The notes: generated by a model from the sequence alone, not told the origin. DNA of 64,000 nt from Paenibacillus aceti (GCF_003614185.1 NZ_KZ987724.1:4614608-4678607), one strand, 5' to 3'. Shown: positions 35,662 through 45,884, counted from the stretch's first letter. Program-made: numbers and translations.

Positions 35662-36508
35662 GAGGCTCATGTGGACGATTATTGCGATCCTTGCCGTTAT
35701 CATCGTAGGAATTCTTATCTTTTTGAACATCCCTTATTCCACGACTAAAGCGGGATTTGAACGGACCGTCACCGAACAACTCAGAAATTCCGAAGCAACG
35801 AGCAATCCCTTCACGCTGGAGGATATTGAGAAATTACCTGAGCCGCTCCAAAAATACTTCACATACAGCGGATATATCGGCACTCCGAAAATGTCCCACA
35901 TGAAGATAGCGTTCAAGCAAGTGGATTTCATGATGTCGCCGGATAAGCCGGCTATCAAAATCGATTACACGCAGTACAATTTCGTTCGTGAGCCCGTAAG
36001 GTTCGCCTATATCGATACATCGATGTATGGCATTCCATTCGAAGGGCTTGACTCTTATATAGATGGGCATGGAGGGATGAAGGGGGTTCTAGGCAAAGTC
36101 ATCCCATTGTTCAACCAGACGGGGGAAGAGATGGATCAGGCGGCCCTCGTCACCTTCCTCTCAGAATCATTGGTTGTCCCTCATGCTGTCCTGCAAGACT
36201 ACATCACCTGGGAGTCAGTTGATGCTACTCATGCCAAGGCGACAATTATTTATAAGGGAGTATCTGCTAGTGGGATATTTACTTTTAACGAGGTGGGGGA
36301 GCCTTTAAGCTTTACGACGGAGGACAGATCACTCATATCTACGGATGGCATGGTGCAGCAAGTAACCTGGTCAGCCTTCTTTAAAGACTACAAGACGATC
36401 GATGGCATTCGGCAGCCGACTCATTTGCAGGCCGTCTGGAACTTAGAGCAGGGCGATCTTGTTTATTTCGACAGCGATGACTTTACGATTGAGTATGGGA
36501 TGAAATAG
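35642..36508 (+). CDS. DUF6544-like membrane-anchored protein
   Basis: A 288-residue protein: basic start MRRRGGRR, one span (about 10-29, MWTIIAILAVIIVGILIFL), then a beta-rich extracytoplasmic part with LPEPLQKYFTYSGYIGTPKMSHMKIAFKQ, the pattern I associate with DUF6544. Function unknown. ATG 35642 is behind GAGAGGG and overlaps the marR end; ATG 35669 after TAGGAGG is an alternative start that would still keep the span. Its pairing with a MarR repressor suggests induction by some stress compound. Confidence 0.75.
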   Translation: MRRRGGRRLMWTIIAILAVIIVGILIFLNIPYSTTKAGFERTVTEQLRNSEATSNPFTLEDIEKLPEPLQKYFTYSGYIGTPKMSHMKIAFKQVDFMMSPDKPAIKIDYTQYNFVREPVRFAYIDTSMYGIPFEGLDSYIDGHGGMKGVLGKVIPLFNQTGEEMDQAALVTFLSESLVVPHAVLQDYITWESVDATHAKATIIYKGVSASGIFTFNEVGEPLSFTTEDRSLISTDGMVQQVTWSAFFKDYKTIDGIRQPTHLQAVWNLEQGDLVYFDSDDFTIEYGMK

Positions 36509-36539
36509 ACAGTCCGAGCATTCCTGCCATAGCTGCAGC

Positions 36540-36568
36540 ACAAAAAGGGACATTACGTCCCTTTTTGT
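36540..36568. terminator. Terminator after the DUF6544-like gene
   Basis: ACAAAAAGGGA (36540-36550) pairs with TCCCTTTTTGT (36558-36568); A and T runs on both sides make it work in both directions, possibly also for fucO. Confidence 0.85.
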
Positions 36569-36634
36569 CGTCAATGATCATCGTCCTCCCTGGAGATCGT
36601 CTGATTCCGAACGCTCTCCATCGGGTCCATCTTG

Positions 36635-37786
36635 CTACATCATCGCTCTATATAGTGCTAAAATATCATCCAAGTTGGTGTCGCGCGGGTTGCCTCCGGT
36701 GCAGACATCAGCGAGCGCATCCTTGGCAATGACCTCAAGATCCTTCTCTTTAACGCCAAGCTCGCTAATATTCTGCGGGATGCCTACTCGTTTGCCGAGA
36801 TCACGTACGGCTTGAACGGCTTGGGTGCGGACTTCGTCAAGCGGGAGGCTCTCTGCATGGGGAATACCCATGACCGCAGCAATATGGCGGTATTTCTCAC
36901 CTGTATAGTCTTTGTTGTAATCCATGACGATAGGCAGCAGCGAAGCACAGGCCACGCCATGGGGGACGTTATACCAAGCGCTCAAGGGGTGCGCCATGCC
37001 ATGTACGAGTCCCAGACCGACATTGGAGAAGCCCATACCTGCCATATATTGCCCCAGCGCCATCCGTTCGCGGGCCTTAATATCGCCTTCGACCGAGGCC
37101 GGGAGCGCGCTGCTGATGATTTCGATCGCCTTGAGATGGAGGGTGTCTGTAAGCTCCCACGCCCCTTTAGTAATATAACCCTCGATGGCATGCGTCAGCG
37201 CGTCCATACCGGTTGCGGCACAGAGAGCTCTAGGCATCCCCATCATCATCTCGCTATCGACAAAGGCACAGACCGGGGTATCATGCGGATCGACGCAGAC
37301 GAATTTGCGGTTGTTCTGCTCATCGGTAATCACATAGTTGATCGTCACTTCGGCCGCTGTCCCGGATGTTGTCGGAACCGCAAGAATCGGCAGGCTCGGG
37401 TTTCTCGTGCCTGGCTCGCCCTCGAGGCTAAGGATATCCGCATGCTCAGGATTGGTAGAGATGATGCCCATCGCTTTGGCTGTATCCATCGGAGAGCCGC
37501 CGCCGACGGCCAGAATATAATCCGCCTTCGACTCGGTAAGTACGGTTACGCCTTTCTTGACCACTTCCATGGTCGGATTAGGCATAATCCCGTCGAAGAT
37601 GTCGTAAGCCAGATTATTCTGATCCAGAATATCCGTCACTTTTCGAACTACACCACAGTCCACCAGTCCTTTGTCGGTTACTACGAGTCCTTTTTGCAAA
37701 CCGCGCTTCTTGACTTCATCCGCAATTTTAGCAATCGCGCCTTTTCCGAAATATGATGTCTCATTTAGAATCATTCTGTTGATCAT
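36635..37786 (-). CDS. fucO: Iron-dependent lactaldehyde reductase/1,2-propanediol dehydrogenase
   Basis: The 383-residue protein has the length and motifs of FucO (group III alcohol dehydrogenase): NAD-binding GGGSPMDTAKA near 94-104, PTTSGTAAEVT, the metal region CAATGMDALTHAIEGY and HGMAHPLSAWYNVPHG with the iron-binding histidines. It reduces L-lactaldehyde from rhamnulose-1-phosphate breakdown to propanediol. ATG 37786 is preceded by GAGGTGG. It ends the rhamnose cluster; the gap of 386 bp to rhaM suggests a promoter of its own. No rhaD aldolase gene is in the window. Confidence 0.9.
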   Translation of the reverse strand: MINRMILNETSYFGKGAIAKIADEVKKRGLQKGLVVTDKGLVDCGVVRKVTDILDQNNLAYDIFDGIMPNPTMEVVKKGVTVLTESKADYILAVGGGSPMDTAKAMGIISTNPEHADILSLEGEPGTRNPSLPILAVPTTSGTAAEVTINYVITDEQNNRKFVCVDPHDTPVCAFVDSEMMMGMPRALCAATGMDALTHAIEGYITKGAWELTDTLHLKAIEIISSALPASVEGDIKARERMALGQYMAGMGFSNVGLGLVHGMAHPLSAWYNVPHGVACASLLPIVMDYNKDYTGEKYRHIAAVMGIPHAESLPLDEVRTQAVQAVRDLGKRVGIPQNISELGVKEKDLEVIAKDALADVCTGGNPRDTNLDDILALYRAMM

Positions 37787-37798
37787 AATGACTTCCAC

Positions 37799-38172
37799 CT
37801 CTCATTCCTATTTGTTGAAGAAACTCTTGCCCTTGGATTCTCTAACGAAACTCCGTATCGTTATTCCGGTCCCAAACCACCTAAACGCCCTCTTTTTAGC
37901 TAAATAGCGATACCCTGTTTCATTAGAGACATTAACTTTGTCCAGATTCAGTAGCTTCTCGATAATCAAATGTTTGTTATTATTTTCACATGACAGGGTA
38001 TAGGTACTTCTGAAGAGAGCGCCCCTCCCACATAACTGCGGGCTGCCAGCTCCTCATAGTGCACTAACGCTACCAAAGCTACCTAAGCCCTTCGTGCCTA
38101 CTCTCCCTGCACAACTAACTTTGAAGAAAGGGAGCCGCATGCCTGCGGCCCCTACTAATGGCTGACGCCAGG
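37799..38172. other. Intergenic region between fucO and rhaM
   Basis: No gene or clear promoter is seen. GCCGCA (38134-38139) and TGCGGC (38144-38149) form a short stem followed on the minus strand by CCCTTTCTTC, possibly a weak terminator after rhaM. Confidence 0.4.
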
Positions 38173-38487
38173 TCATGCTAAGTAGAACACCTGCTTCAGA
38201 TCCTTCGCCACAGGGCTATTGTCCGCGTTGGACTTCATAATCGGCGCCATATAGGCCCACCATTTCTTGCAGATTTCTGTCTCGGCGATTTTGTCGTAGG
38301 CAGCCTTGTTATCCACTTCCAGATAAGCGAACAGCGTATCGGTCTCCTGATCAAGGAAGATTGAGTAGTTGGAAGCCCCGTGTTCCTTCAAGGCCTGCTT
38401 CATTTCTGGCCATAGCTCTTGATGCCGTTTTTGGTATTCGAATTGATTGCCAGGATATAAATACATGATGCATGCGATTCTTTCCAT
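38173..38487 (-). CDS. rhaM: L-rhamnose mutarotase
   Basis: The 104-residue protein is of normal RhaM length. The sequence [26 protein letters not shown] carries the conserved region with the His of the active site, and [10 protein letters not shown], a hallmark near the end. It interconverts alpha- and beta-L-rhamnopyranose so that the isomerase gets its preferred anomer. ATG 38487 is chosen over upstream codons because GAGGAG precedes it. It follows rhaA by about 105 bp. Confidence 0.93.
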   Translation of the reverse strand: MERIACIMYLYPGNQFEYQKRHQELWPEMKQALKEHGASNYSIFLDQETDTLFAYLEVDNKAAYDKIAETEICKKWWAYMAPIMKSNADNSPVAKDLKQVFYLA

Positions 38488-38591
38488 GATGCAGCTCCTC
38501 TCGTTATGATTCCTATACAAGTTGAATCAACCGGAGGGTCCAAGTGTAAAAATGCAGTCCGCCCGGCAGTTCAACTCATATAGCTAATGCT

Positions 38592-39845
38592 CTAGCGTTT
38601 AAGAAGTACGCCCTCTTCATAAGCCTTGGCTTCCTTGAACCAGTCGAGGCCCACAGGAACACCATTCATCTCACAGAAATAGTTCCATACATCACTGTAA
38701 GGAAAATCCTTCAGCTCTTCGGTCATGACCATGCGTGCCGTGAAATCATTCGCCAGCTCCAGCTTCTTCAACTCAGCCGTCGGTTCCAGCAAGGCCTTCA
38801 GCAGAGCCTTCTGTGTGTTGCGCGTGCCGACAACCCAGGCGGCTACACGGTTGATCGTGGCATCGAAGTAGTCTAGTCCGATATTGGTCACGTCGAGCAG
38901 GTCATTACGGACTAACTCGCGGCCGATCTCCACCAGCTCATCATCCATCAATACGACATGGTCGCTATCCCAGCGAACCGGACGGCTGACATGCAGCATG
39001 ATCCCCTTGCTGAACAAGGCCAGTGAAGACAGCTTGTTGGATATAACCTCTGTTGGATGGAAGTGTCCAGCATCAAGACAAATTAGTTTATCGCGCGTAA
39101 TGCCATAGCCCATGTAAAATTCATGCGATCCGACCGTGTATGCCTCCGCCCCGATACCGAACAGCTTGCTTTCGACCGATTCCTGCGTATAAGCTTCATC
39201 CAGCTTCTCAGCGAATATTTCATCGAGTGCTTCCATCAGACGCTTGCGTGGATTGAGTCGGTCAATCGGATTGTCCTTCATTCCGTCCGGAACCCAGAAG
39301 TTGTTGATGCTGGTCTGACCCAGCTCCTTACCGAAATATTCAGCGATTTTACGGGTGCGTTTACCATGCTCGACCCAGAAGTCGCGAACATCCTTGTCCG
39401 GGGAAGCCAATGTGTAATTATCTTTAAACATCGGATGAGAGAAAAATGTCGGGTTGAAGTCCAGTCCCAGTCCTTGCTTCTTGGCCCATTCCACCCATGG
39501 TGCGAAATGCTTCGGCTCGATCTCGTTCAGGTCTACCTTCTCATTAGTATCCATATAGATCGCGTGCAGATTCACCTTATGCTTGCCAGGGATTAGGGAG
39601 AAGGCTTTCTCCAGATCGGCGCGCAGCTCTTCAGGAGTTCTGGCGGCACCCGGATAATTGCCAGTCGCCATAATCCCGCCGGTCAGCTCGCCGTCCGGGT
39701 TCATGAAGCCTTTTACATCATCCCCCTGCCAGCAATGTACCGAAATCTTAATATCCTTTAACTTATTCAGTGCCTGGTCCGTATCGACCCCGATCGCTGC
39801 ATAACGTTCCTTCGCTGCTTGATAACGTGCTTCTACTTGACTCAT
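38592..39845 (-). CDS. rhaA: L-rhamnose isomerase
   Basis: A 417-residue TIM-barrel aldose-ketose isomerase. Seen: SVHCWQGDDVKGF near the start, NLHAIYMD, GLDFNPTFFSHP, INNFWVPDGMKD, AYTVGSHEFYMGYGI and LDAGHFHPTEVISNKLSS, with the metal-binding Glu, Asp and His residues of RhaA. It converts L-rhamnose to L-rhamnulose. ATG 39845 is 8 bases after GGGAGG; an ATG at 39851 is too close to that site. It lies 2 bases after the rhaB stop. Confidence 0.96.
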   Translation of the reverse strand: MSQVEARYQAAKERYAAIGVDTDQALNKLKDIKISVHCWQGDDVKGFMNPDGELTGGIMATGNYPGAARTPEELRADLEKAFSLIPGKHKVNLHAIYMDTNEKVDLNEIEPKHFAPWVEWAKKQGLGLDFNPTFFSHPMFKDNYTLASPDKDVRDFWVEHGKRTRKIAEYFGKELGQTSINNFWVPDGMKDNPIDRLNPRKRLMEALDEIFAEKLDEAYTQESVESKLFGIGAEAYTVGSHEFYMGYGITRDKLICLDAGHFHPTEVISNKLSSLALFSKGIMLHVSRPVRWDSDHVVLMDDELVEIGRELVRNDLLDVTNIGLDYFDATINRVAAWVVGTRNTQKALLKALLEPTAELKKLELANDFTARMVMTEELKDFPYSDVWNYFCEMNGVPVGLDWFKEAKAYEEGVLLKR

Positions 39846-39847
39846 GA

Positions 39848-41314
39848 TCATAACCTCCCAAGTGATTGATTGTTGATGAATTCGTTGTAAGCCTCCAGCA
39901 TATCGGTTGAGTTTACTTGCTGTGGCTCATATCTTTCGATGGCAAAAGAGTTCCGAATCCGTTCACGTGCTTCCTGCACGTTCGCCAGCTCACCACTAGC
40001 GATCATTTGCACACATAGATTACCGATCGCGGTTGCCTCGGAAGGGCCGGCATATACCGTAATCCCTGCCAGATTGGCGGTCAGCTGGTTGAGAATTTCC
40101 ACATTACTGCCACCGCCAACGATATAGAGCGCCTCGATATCCCGCCCGGTAATCCGCTTCATTTGCTCCAACTCTTTGGCATAACGCAGCGCCAGGCTGC
40201 CATACACACTATTGGTCAGCTCGCCAATCGACTCTGGAACCTCCTGGCACGTCTCCCGACAATGATTTTGAATCTCGGTCATCATCTGGTCCGGATGATT
40301 GAATCTCGGATCATTGACGTCAATAATCTGTGTAAAGAACGGAAGCTGGCCGGCTTGATCCGCCATTTCCGCGAAGCTGAGCTTGTAATCCGAATTCCTG
40401 GCGATCTCCTGTACCATCCACAAGCCCATGATGTTTTTCAGAAAGCGATAGGTGCCGTATGCCCCCCATTCATTGGTGTAGTTCTCTGCAAAGGCCAGAG
40501 GCTCACAAACCGGTTCTTGCAGCTCCATCCCGATCAGCGACCAGGTGCCACTGCTCAGGAAGGCCCAGTTCTCACCTTGGGCGGGCGTTCCTACCACTGC
40601 AGAGGCCGTATCATGTGTCGCTACGGTGATGACGCGGCAAGCGGGAATATCGTATTTTTCATACCATTTCGACTGTATCTCGCCTAAGTAGGTCCCTGCC
40701 TCAGTCAGCTCGGCAAACTGACTCGGATTTATGTGCAAAAAGTCCAATAAGTCCTTATCAAAGCCCCGTTCGTGCAAATTCAGCAGTTGCGTAGTGGAGG
40801 CGTTGGTCGCCTCAGCGACCCTCTTCCCGGTCAGTACATAGCCGATATAATCTGGAATGAGCAAGATATGCTCGGCCTGTCTAAGGAGCTCGGGATCTTC
40901 CGCATACAGCTGATACAGCGTGTTCAGCTCCAGGAATTGAATCCCGGTCTTTTGGTAAATATCATGCTTTGAAATTTTAGCAGTCAGCTCGGCAATTTTG
41001 CCCTCCGTCCGGCTGTCCCGATAGCTGATCGGGTCACCTAGTTTCTCGCCATCCGGCCCTATAAGTACGTAATCCACCGCCCAGGTATCAATCCCGAGCG
41101 AGCATTCCGTGATGCCCTCTTGCTTTAATTTTTCGAGTCCGGTGAAGATTTCGCCGATCAGGGCATTGATATCCCATCGATCATGCCCGTCACGGAAGGT
41201 GAAGCTGTTCTTGAAGCGATGTACCTCGCGAAGCTTCAGCTTCCCCTCCTCCAGCTTGCCGAGCATAAGCCGTCCGCTGGATGCGCCGATATCGACCGCC
41301 ACGTAATTTGTCAT
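39848..41314 (-). CDS. rhaB: Rhamnulokinase
   Basis: A 488-residue FGGY-family sugar kinase. Seen: [15 protein letters not shown] (phosphate-1 motif), [13 protein letters not shown] (substrate region), [13 protein letters not shown] with the catalytic Asp, SSGTWSLIG, and the adenosine motif [17 protein letters not shown]. It phosphorylates L-rhamnulose. ATG 41314 follows GGGGAAGTG. It lies 69 bp after the transporter gene and directly before rhaA. Confidence 0.95.
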   Translation of the reverse strand: MTNYVAVDIGASSGRLMLGKLEEGKLKLREVHRFKNSFTFRDGHDRWDINALIGEIFTGLEKLKQEGITECSLGIDTWAVDYVLIGPDGEKLGDPISYRDSRTEGKIAELTAKISKHDIYQKTGIQFLELNTLYQLYAEDPELLRQAEHILLIPDYIGYVLTGKRVAEATNASTTQLLNLHERGFDKDLLDFLHINPSQFAELTEAGTYLGEIQSKWYEKYDIPACRVITVATHDTASAVVGTPAQGENWAFLSSGTWSLIGMELQEPVCEPLAFAENYTNEWGAYGTYRFLKNIMGLWMVQEIARNSDYKLSFAEMADQAGQLPFFTQIIDVNDPRFNHPDQMMTEIQNHCRETCQEVPESIGELTNSVYGSLALRYAKELEQMKRITGRDIEALYIVGGGSNVEILNQLTANLAGITVYAGPSEATAIGNLCVQMIASGELANVQEARERIRNSFAIERYEPQQVNSTDMLEAYNEFINNQSLGRL

Positions 41315-41383
41315 TCTAATCACTTCCCCTTGATGTTAAGCCCATGTTTTGGCCCGTTGGTGGCCAGCGTTAAGTGTCAAGCG

Positions 41384-42652
41384 TCACGCATCAAGATTGC
41401 CATAACGTTCCTTCGTAATATCATCCAAAGTCCGGCCGCGGGTACTCGGTGTCCAGGTCACACCGATCAACAGCGAAATGATAAGCAGGACGATCATGAT
41501 CGTTCCCGCTACCGTGAATACGAGGTTGGCGAGAATAATCGGGAAGACGATCGACCAAATGCCGGCGCTGCCGCGAACAAGGAAGAACATAATTCCCTGG
41601 ACGCCGCCGCGGTATTTTGTAGGGAAGAGCTCTGTTGACCATAGGGCGTAGAACGCTTGCGCGCCGATCCCTGCCGAGATCCCCCAGAGAATCACGAAGC
41701 TCCACAGACCTGCCCAGGACATGCCGACATAAGTGAGCACTACCCAAGACGCTGCGGCCATTGCTGCGCCGACGAAGAACAACCAGCGATGACTGACGCG
41801 GTCGCCGAATCGGGCAAAGCCGAAGTAGGTGGCCACTGACGTCAGAATCCAGAGCACAGCTTGAAGCAGGTTCGCCTCTGTATTGGTTAGCCCGCCCACC
41901 GTCTCATAGACGAAGGGCATGAAGAATCCCATCGCTCCGGCAACCAGATTCCAGAACATATATACGCCGACCAGGAATAAGATAGATTTAACATTGACTA
42001 TATTAGAGAATACACTTTTAAAAGGATGCTCCGGCTTAGTCCCGCTCTGGTTAAGCTTGGCCTGCTCTGCTTCCCAGTCCTTCGATTCATCCAGCCGCCG
42101 CTGTAAGGACCAGGCGACAACCGCTACAATAAGTAAAGACAGGAATAGTAAGCGATTACCTAAAAGACCTAACGGAGATACGATAATCCCTAAGGTGAAG
42201 ATAATAGCAGGCCCCAAAGACCAGGCAAATTGGGAAATGCCGATATTCCTGGCCCGGGTCTTCGGATCGGCCATTTCGGAAATATATGTCCATGAAGCCG
42301 GAACCCCGGCACCTACCGATAAACCGGTGATCAGGAACCCGATTAACAGCATCGGGAAGTTCATAGAGAACATAATGAGGACAACCCCGAGGATATAGAC
42401 GAGCAAGTTATAAGTGTAGATGAATTTGCGTCCATACTTATCTGACAGATGCCCACCGATGAGCGCCCCGAAAGCTGAGCCGAATGCATTGGCGCTTACC
42501 GCCCCAAGCAAACCTACCGCAAAACTGCTAAGATCGAATTTCGCAGCCCATAGAGTCAAGCCGCTTGCCCCTGCAACGATACAACCCGAGTCCAAGTAGT
42601 TCGTGAGTGATACCGCAATGGTGCCTTTTTTACTCTGATTCATACTACCCAC
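41384..42652 (-). CDS. MFS sugar transporter, probably for L-rhamnose
   Basis: A 422-residue protein with 12 spans and sugar-porter-like motifs: GGHLSDKYGRKFIYTYNLLVY between spans 2 and 3, and RYGDR-type repeat ARFGDRVSHRWLFF in the second half; ASWTYISEMADPKTRARNIGISQFAWSLG covers spans 4-5. The GTG start (42652) is 7 bases after AAGGAGG; ATG 42643 is too far. It is the first gene of the rhamnose operon and hence likely imports L-rhamnose, a different solution from RhaT or the RhaSPQT ABC system. Confidence 0.88.
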   Translation of the reverse strand: MGSMNQSKKGTIAVSLTNYLDSGCIVAGASGLTLWAAKFDLSSFAVGLLGAVSANAFGSAFGALIGGHLSDKYGRKFIYTYNLLVYILGVVLIMFSMNFPMLLIGFLITGLSVGAGVPASWTYISEMADPKTRARNIGISQFAWSLGPAIIFTLGIIVSPLGLLGNRLLFLSLLIVAVVAWSLQRRLDESKDWEAEQAKLNQSGTKPEHPFKSVFSNIVNVKSILFLVGVYMFWNLVAGAMGFFMPFVYETVGGLTNTEANLLQAVLWILTSVATYFGFARFGDRVSHRWLFFVGAAMAAASWVVLTYVGMSWAGLWSFVILWGISAGIGAQAFYALWSTELFPTKYRGGVQGIMFFLVRGSAGIWSIVFPIILANLVFTVAGTIMIVLLIISLLIGVTWTPSTRGRTLDDITKERYGNLDA

Positions 42653-42674
42653 GAATAACCCTCCTTCACATTTT

Positions 42675-42728
42675 ATTAAGCGCTTAATCACAATATATGA
42701 CTTAATGGTTGCGTTTACAATGACGCAA
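42675..42728. promoter_or_regulatory. Control region between the rhamnose operon and its AraC gene
   Basis: ATTAAGCGCTTAAT (42675-42688) is a 14-bp perfect palindrome with a cre-like AAGCGCTT core. TTGCGT (42709-42714) and ACGCAA (42723-42728) form a second inverted pair. These would be sites for CcpA and for the AraC regulator. Confidence 0.5.
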
Positions 42729-42767
42729 AATTATAATAATAGTATCAAATATACAGGTTGTGATCAG

Positions 42768-43751
42768 ATGGATGAGGGGATTAGAAAGCGGCTCTATCAT
42801 GTAAACAGCATCGAAAAAAGGCAAAAAGAAACCGGCCAATTCATCATGGATTATCCGCAGAAATCGTTCTCAAACAAGAATGGAAATATGAACTTGCTGA
42901 ACGAGTATTTTTTTAAGAACAAGGATATTTATATTAGCAGACATAATCGTTATGCCGATTACCCTCGTCATTCGCATCAATTTCTGGAGCTGAACTATAT
43001 GCTGCACGGGCAGTGTCGGCAGATCATTGAAGGCAAAGAGGAGTTGTTGCAGGAGGGGGAGCTGTTGCTGCTGGATGATAGATCCAGTCACTCCATTAAA
43101 GCGCTGGGCGATGATGATATTCTCATCAATATTTTGTTCCGGGATCAGAATATCAATCTGGAATGGCTGGCAGGGATTAAGAAGAGAAATAGTCTGGTGT
43201 ATGATTTTCTGCTGAGCTCGGCGGTGGAAGGCAATCCGATGAGGAAATATATTATTTTCAAGAGCGCCAATATCCCGCATATCCAACAGATCCTCGATCA
43301 GATCATTACGGAATATTATCGGGATGAGGAATTCTCGACCAAGATGATCGCCCTGTATCTGCCGATCCTCTTCACTGAGCTTGTGCGTAAATGCGATACT
43401 TATCTATCCGATGAAGCCAAGCGCATCTATTCTGAGACGAATAATGTTGCCCTTCAAACGCTGCAATTAATCGAGCGGGAATACCGCGATATTACATTAA
43501 GCTCGGCGGCGGAGAAATTAGGATATAACAAGAACTACTTGAGCAATGTGATTAAGCAGAAAACCGGCTCCACCTTCACAGAACTGGTGAATAAGCAGAA
43601 GATCCTAGCTGCCAACCTGCTGATTGAATCCACCCATTTGCCGATCCAGGACATCATCGAACAGGTCGGCTTTCAGAATAAAACTCATTTTTATGACTTA
43701 TATAAAAAAGAATATCAGATGCTGCCGCTGCAAAAGCGTGCTAGTGTGTAG
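42768..43751 (+). CDS. AraC-family regulator of the rhamnose operon
   Basis: A 327-residue regulator: a cupin-type sensing domain (about 45-150, with HSHQFLELNYMLHGQCRQIIEG) and a double HTH at the C-terminus (about 225-325: ITLSSAAEKLGYNKNYLSNVIKQKTGSTFTELVNKQK and IQDIIEQVGFQNKTHFYDLYKK). ATG 42768 is the preferred start, although the ribosome site (AGGTTG) is weak; an earlier codon at 42705 falls on the operator. Being divergent from the rhamnose operon, it most likely activates it in response to rhamnose. Confidence 0.88.
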   Translation: MDEGIRKRLYHVNSIEKRQKETGQFIMDYPQKSFSNKNGNMNLLNEYFFKNKDIYISRHNRYADYPRHSHQFLELNYMLHGQCRQIIEGKEELLQEGELLLLDDRSSHSIKALGDDDILINILFRDQNINLEWLAGIKKRNSLVYDFLLSSAVEGNPMRKYIIFKSANIPHIQQILDQIITEYYRDEEFSTKMIALYLPILFTELVRKCDTYLSDEAKRIYSETNNVALQTLQLIEREYRDITLSSAAEKLGYNKNYLSNVIKQKTGSTFTELVNKQKILAANLLIESTHLPIQDIIEQVGFQNKTHFYDLYKKEYQMLPLQKRASV

Positions 43752-43772
43752 AAGCGGCTAGTTTGATACCGC

Positions 43773-43811
43773 AGAGCGCTTTCCTGGGACAGGAGATGCG
43801 TTCTTTTTTTA
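43773..43811 (+). terminator. Terminator after the AraC gene
   Basis: An imperfect stem (AGCGCTTTCCT with AGGAGATGCGT) ends in TTCTTTTTTT, 20 bases after the stop. Confidence 0.6.
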
Positions 43812-43850
43812 TACTCTATAAAGACCAAAGTAAACGATCATCATTTAAGC

Positions 43851-43903
43851 TTGACGTTCATTATTTAATATTTTAAATTTTGATGGCATGAAATTAAATA
43901 ATG
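43851..43903 (+). promoter_or_regulatory. Promoter and inverted repeat before the LplBCA-like operon
   Basis: TTGACG (43851-43856), 17 bases, TAAATT (43874-43879). CATTATTTAA (43859-43868) recurs inverted as TTAAATAATG (43894-43903), spanning the -10 region, so a dimeric regulator may bind here. Confidence 0.5.
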
Positions 43904-43997
43904 GCGATTTACTTAACCAGCGGACGCCTCCTATGATTAGGGCATGTTGCAAGCTTAGCTTTGGAGCCTTATTCATCACAACAGGAGGGGGACCAAT

Positions 43998-44972
43998 TTG
44001 AAGATAGTGCAGCAGCAGCGCGCTCCGGCAGGGGCGGAACTGACAACGACATTGACACCAAGGAAAAATTACAAATGGCTGATGGTAAAACGCAACAAGG
44101 CACTATACTTATTTATACTTCCGGCATTTTTATACTTTTTCATATTTGCTTACATTCCGATGTACGGCGTGCAGATTGCATTCAAGGACTTTATCGCTAC
44201 GAAGGGGTTCGGAGGCAGTCCCTGGGCTGATCCGATACTGAAGCATTTTATCACTTTCTTCAGCTCCGTGCGGTTTGGCGAGATTCTGTGGAACACGGTC
44301 CGGATTTCCCTATATTATCTGCTCGTCAGCTTTCCAGCTCCGATTATATTGGCTCTGATGATTAACGAGGTCCGCAGCACCCGGTTCAAGCGGCTGGTTC
44401 AGAATATTACCTATATTCCATATTTCATTTCTACCGTTGTTCTGGTAGGCATGATCGACCTGTTCTTCTCCAACTCGGGGTTGATGAACCAACTCATCGG
44501 ATTGTTCGGGCTGGAGCCGGTATTATTTTTGCAAAAAGAATCGTTATTCGATCATATGTATGTATGGTCTGGCGTGTGGCAGGCAACCGGGTACGGATCA
44601 GTTATCTATTTCGCAGCGCTGGCCGGGGTGTCCCCTGAACTGCACGAAGCAGCTACGATCGATGGGGCGACCCGTCTTCAACGGGTAATTCACATCAATA
44701 TTCCGGCGATTATGCCGACGATCATTATTATGCTCATCATCAGTGTCGGCGGGATCATGAATGTCAGCTTCGAGAAAGTGCTGCTGATGCAGAAGGACAT
44801 CAATATCGCCAGTTCGGAGGTCATATCCACCTATGTGTACAAGCTCGGGCTGCAGAAGGCACAGTACAGTCTGTCGTCTGCGGTAGGTCTGTTCAACAAT
44901 CTCATTAATCTGGCGCTGCTCATAATGGTCAACAGGATTGCCCGTAAAGTCGGCGAGACGTCATTGTGGTAA
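43998..44972 (+). CDS. lplB: Sugar ABC transporter permease, LplB-like
   Basis: A 324-residue permease with six spans. A cytoplasmic start is followed by KALYLFILPAFLYFFIFAYIPMYGVQIAFKDF, typical of LplB, and the ATPase-contact EAA loop EAATIDGATRLQRVIHINIP (about 216-235). It imports an oligosaccharide from a lipoprotein; the ATPase is not encoded here, so a shared MsmK-type one is likely. The TTG start at 43998 follows GGAGGGGG. Confidence 0.88.
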   Translation: MKIVQQQRAPAGAELTTTLTPRKNYKWLMVKRNKALYLFILPAFLYFFIFAYIPMYGVQIAFKDFIATKGFGGSPWADPILKHFITFFSSVRFGEILWNTVRISLYYLLVSFPAPIILALMINEVRSTRFKRLVQNITYIPYFISTVVLVGMIDLFFSNSGLMNQLIGLFGLEPVLFLQKESLFDHMYVWSGVWQATGYGSVIYFAALAGVSPELHEAATIDGATRLQRVIHINIPAIMPTIIIMLIISVGGIMNVSFEKVLLMQKDINIASSEVISTYVYKLGLQKAQYSLSSAVGLFNNLINLALLIMVNRIARKVGETSLW

Positions 44973-44984
44973 GGGGGAGATCAC

Positions 44985-45884
44985 ATGCAGGTGAGAGAGA
45001 CGAAATCTGACCAGCTGTTCAATCTGATGAATAGGATCATTCTGCTGGTTATCCTGCTGCTTACGCTATATCCATTATGGTTTATTGTAAGCGCTTCGAT
45101 TAGTAACCCGGATCTGGTCAATTCCGGCAAAATGCTGCTGTGGCCCAAGGACATCTCCTTCATCGGCTATAAGAGCATTTTCAAGGATAACAGCATCTTG
45201 CGAGGATATTTCAACACGATTCTGTACACGACCGGCGGTACGGCGATCAATGTGGTCGTTACTGTGCTGGCGGGATATGCGCTGTCGCGCAAGGATTTCA
45301 TAGGGAATAAATTCTTCACTATCATGTTCCTGATCACGATGTTCTTCTCCGGCGGGCTGATCCCTACGTTCATGACCGTGAAGAGCGTCGGGCTGTACAA
45401 TTCACCCTGGGTGATGGTCATTCTGGGGGCCACCTCCATGACGAATATAATTATTACGAGGACATTCTTCCAGACGACGATTCCGTTGGAGGTTCAGGAA
45501 GCGGCGCAGATGGATGGCTGCTCTAACCTGCGTCTCTTCCTGCAGGTCGTGCTTCCGTTATCTACGGCGATAGTCGCGGTGATGGCCTTGTTCAGCGCGG
45601 TCGCTCATTGGAACGGCTACTTCACCGCCTTGATCTATATCCGGGATGAGCAGTGGCAGCCGCTACAGATTGTGCTGCGCGAGACCCTGCTCAAGAGCCA
45701 GTTCAACGCCAATCTATTGCAGCAAGGTGGAGATACGGCGGGACTGTTGAAGGAAGAGCTGCGCACGGCGGAGCAGATCAAGTATGCGCTTATTGTTGTT
45801 GCTTCTTTACCGGTGATGGCGATGTATCCCTTCGTGCAGAAGTATTTTGTCAAGGGGGTCACGCTTGGATCGGTGAAAGGCTGA
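44985..45884 (+). CDS. lplC: Sugar ABC transporter permease, LplC-like
   Basis: A 299-residue permease with six spans; LYPLWFIVSASISNP in the first loop and the EAA loop EVQEAAQMDGCSNLRLFLQVVLPLS. It ends KYFVKGVTLGSVKG, the usual end of LplC-type permeases. ATG 44985 follows AAGGGGGAG, 12 bases after lplB. Pairs with it as the two-subunit channel. Confidence 0.9.
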   Translation: MQVRETKSDQLFNLMNRIILLVILLLTLYPLWFIVSASISNPDLVNSGKMLLWPKDISFIGYKSIFKDNSILRGYFNTILYTTGGTAINVVVTVLAGYALSRKDFIGNKFFTIMFLITMFFSGGLIPTFMTVKSVGLYNSPWVMVILGATSMTNIIITRTFFQTTIPLEVQEAAQMDGCSNLRLFLQVVLPLSTAIVAVMALFSAVAHWNGYFTALIYIRDEQWQPLQIVLRETLLKSQFNANLLQQGGDTAGLLKEELRTAEQIKYALIVVASLPVMAMYPFVQKYFVKGVTLGSVKG

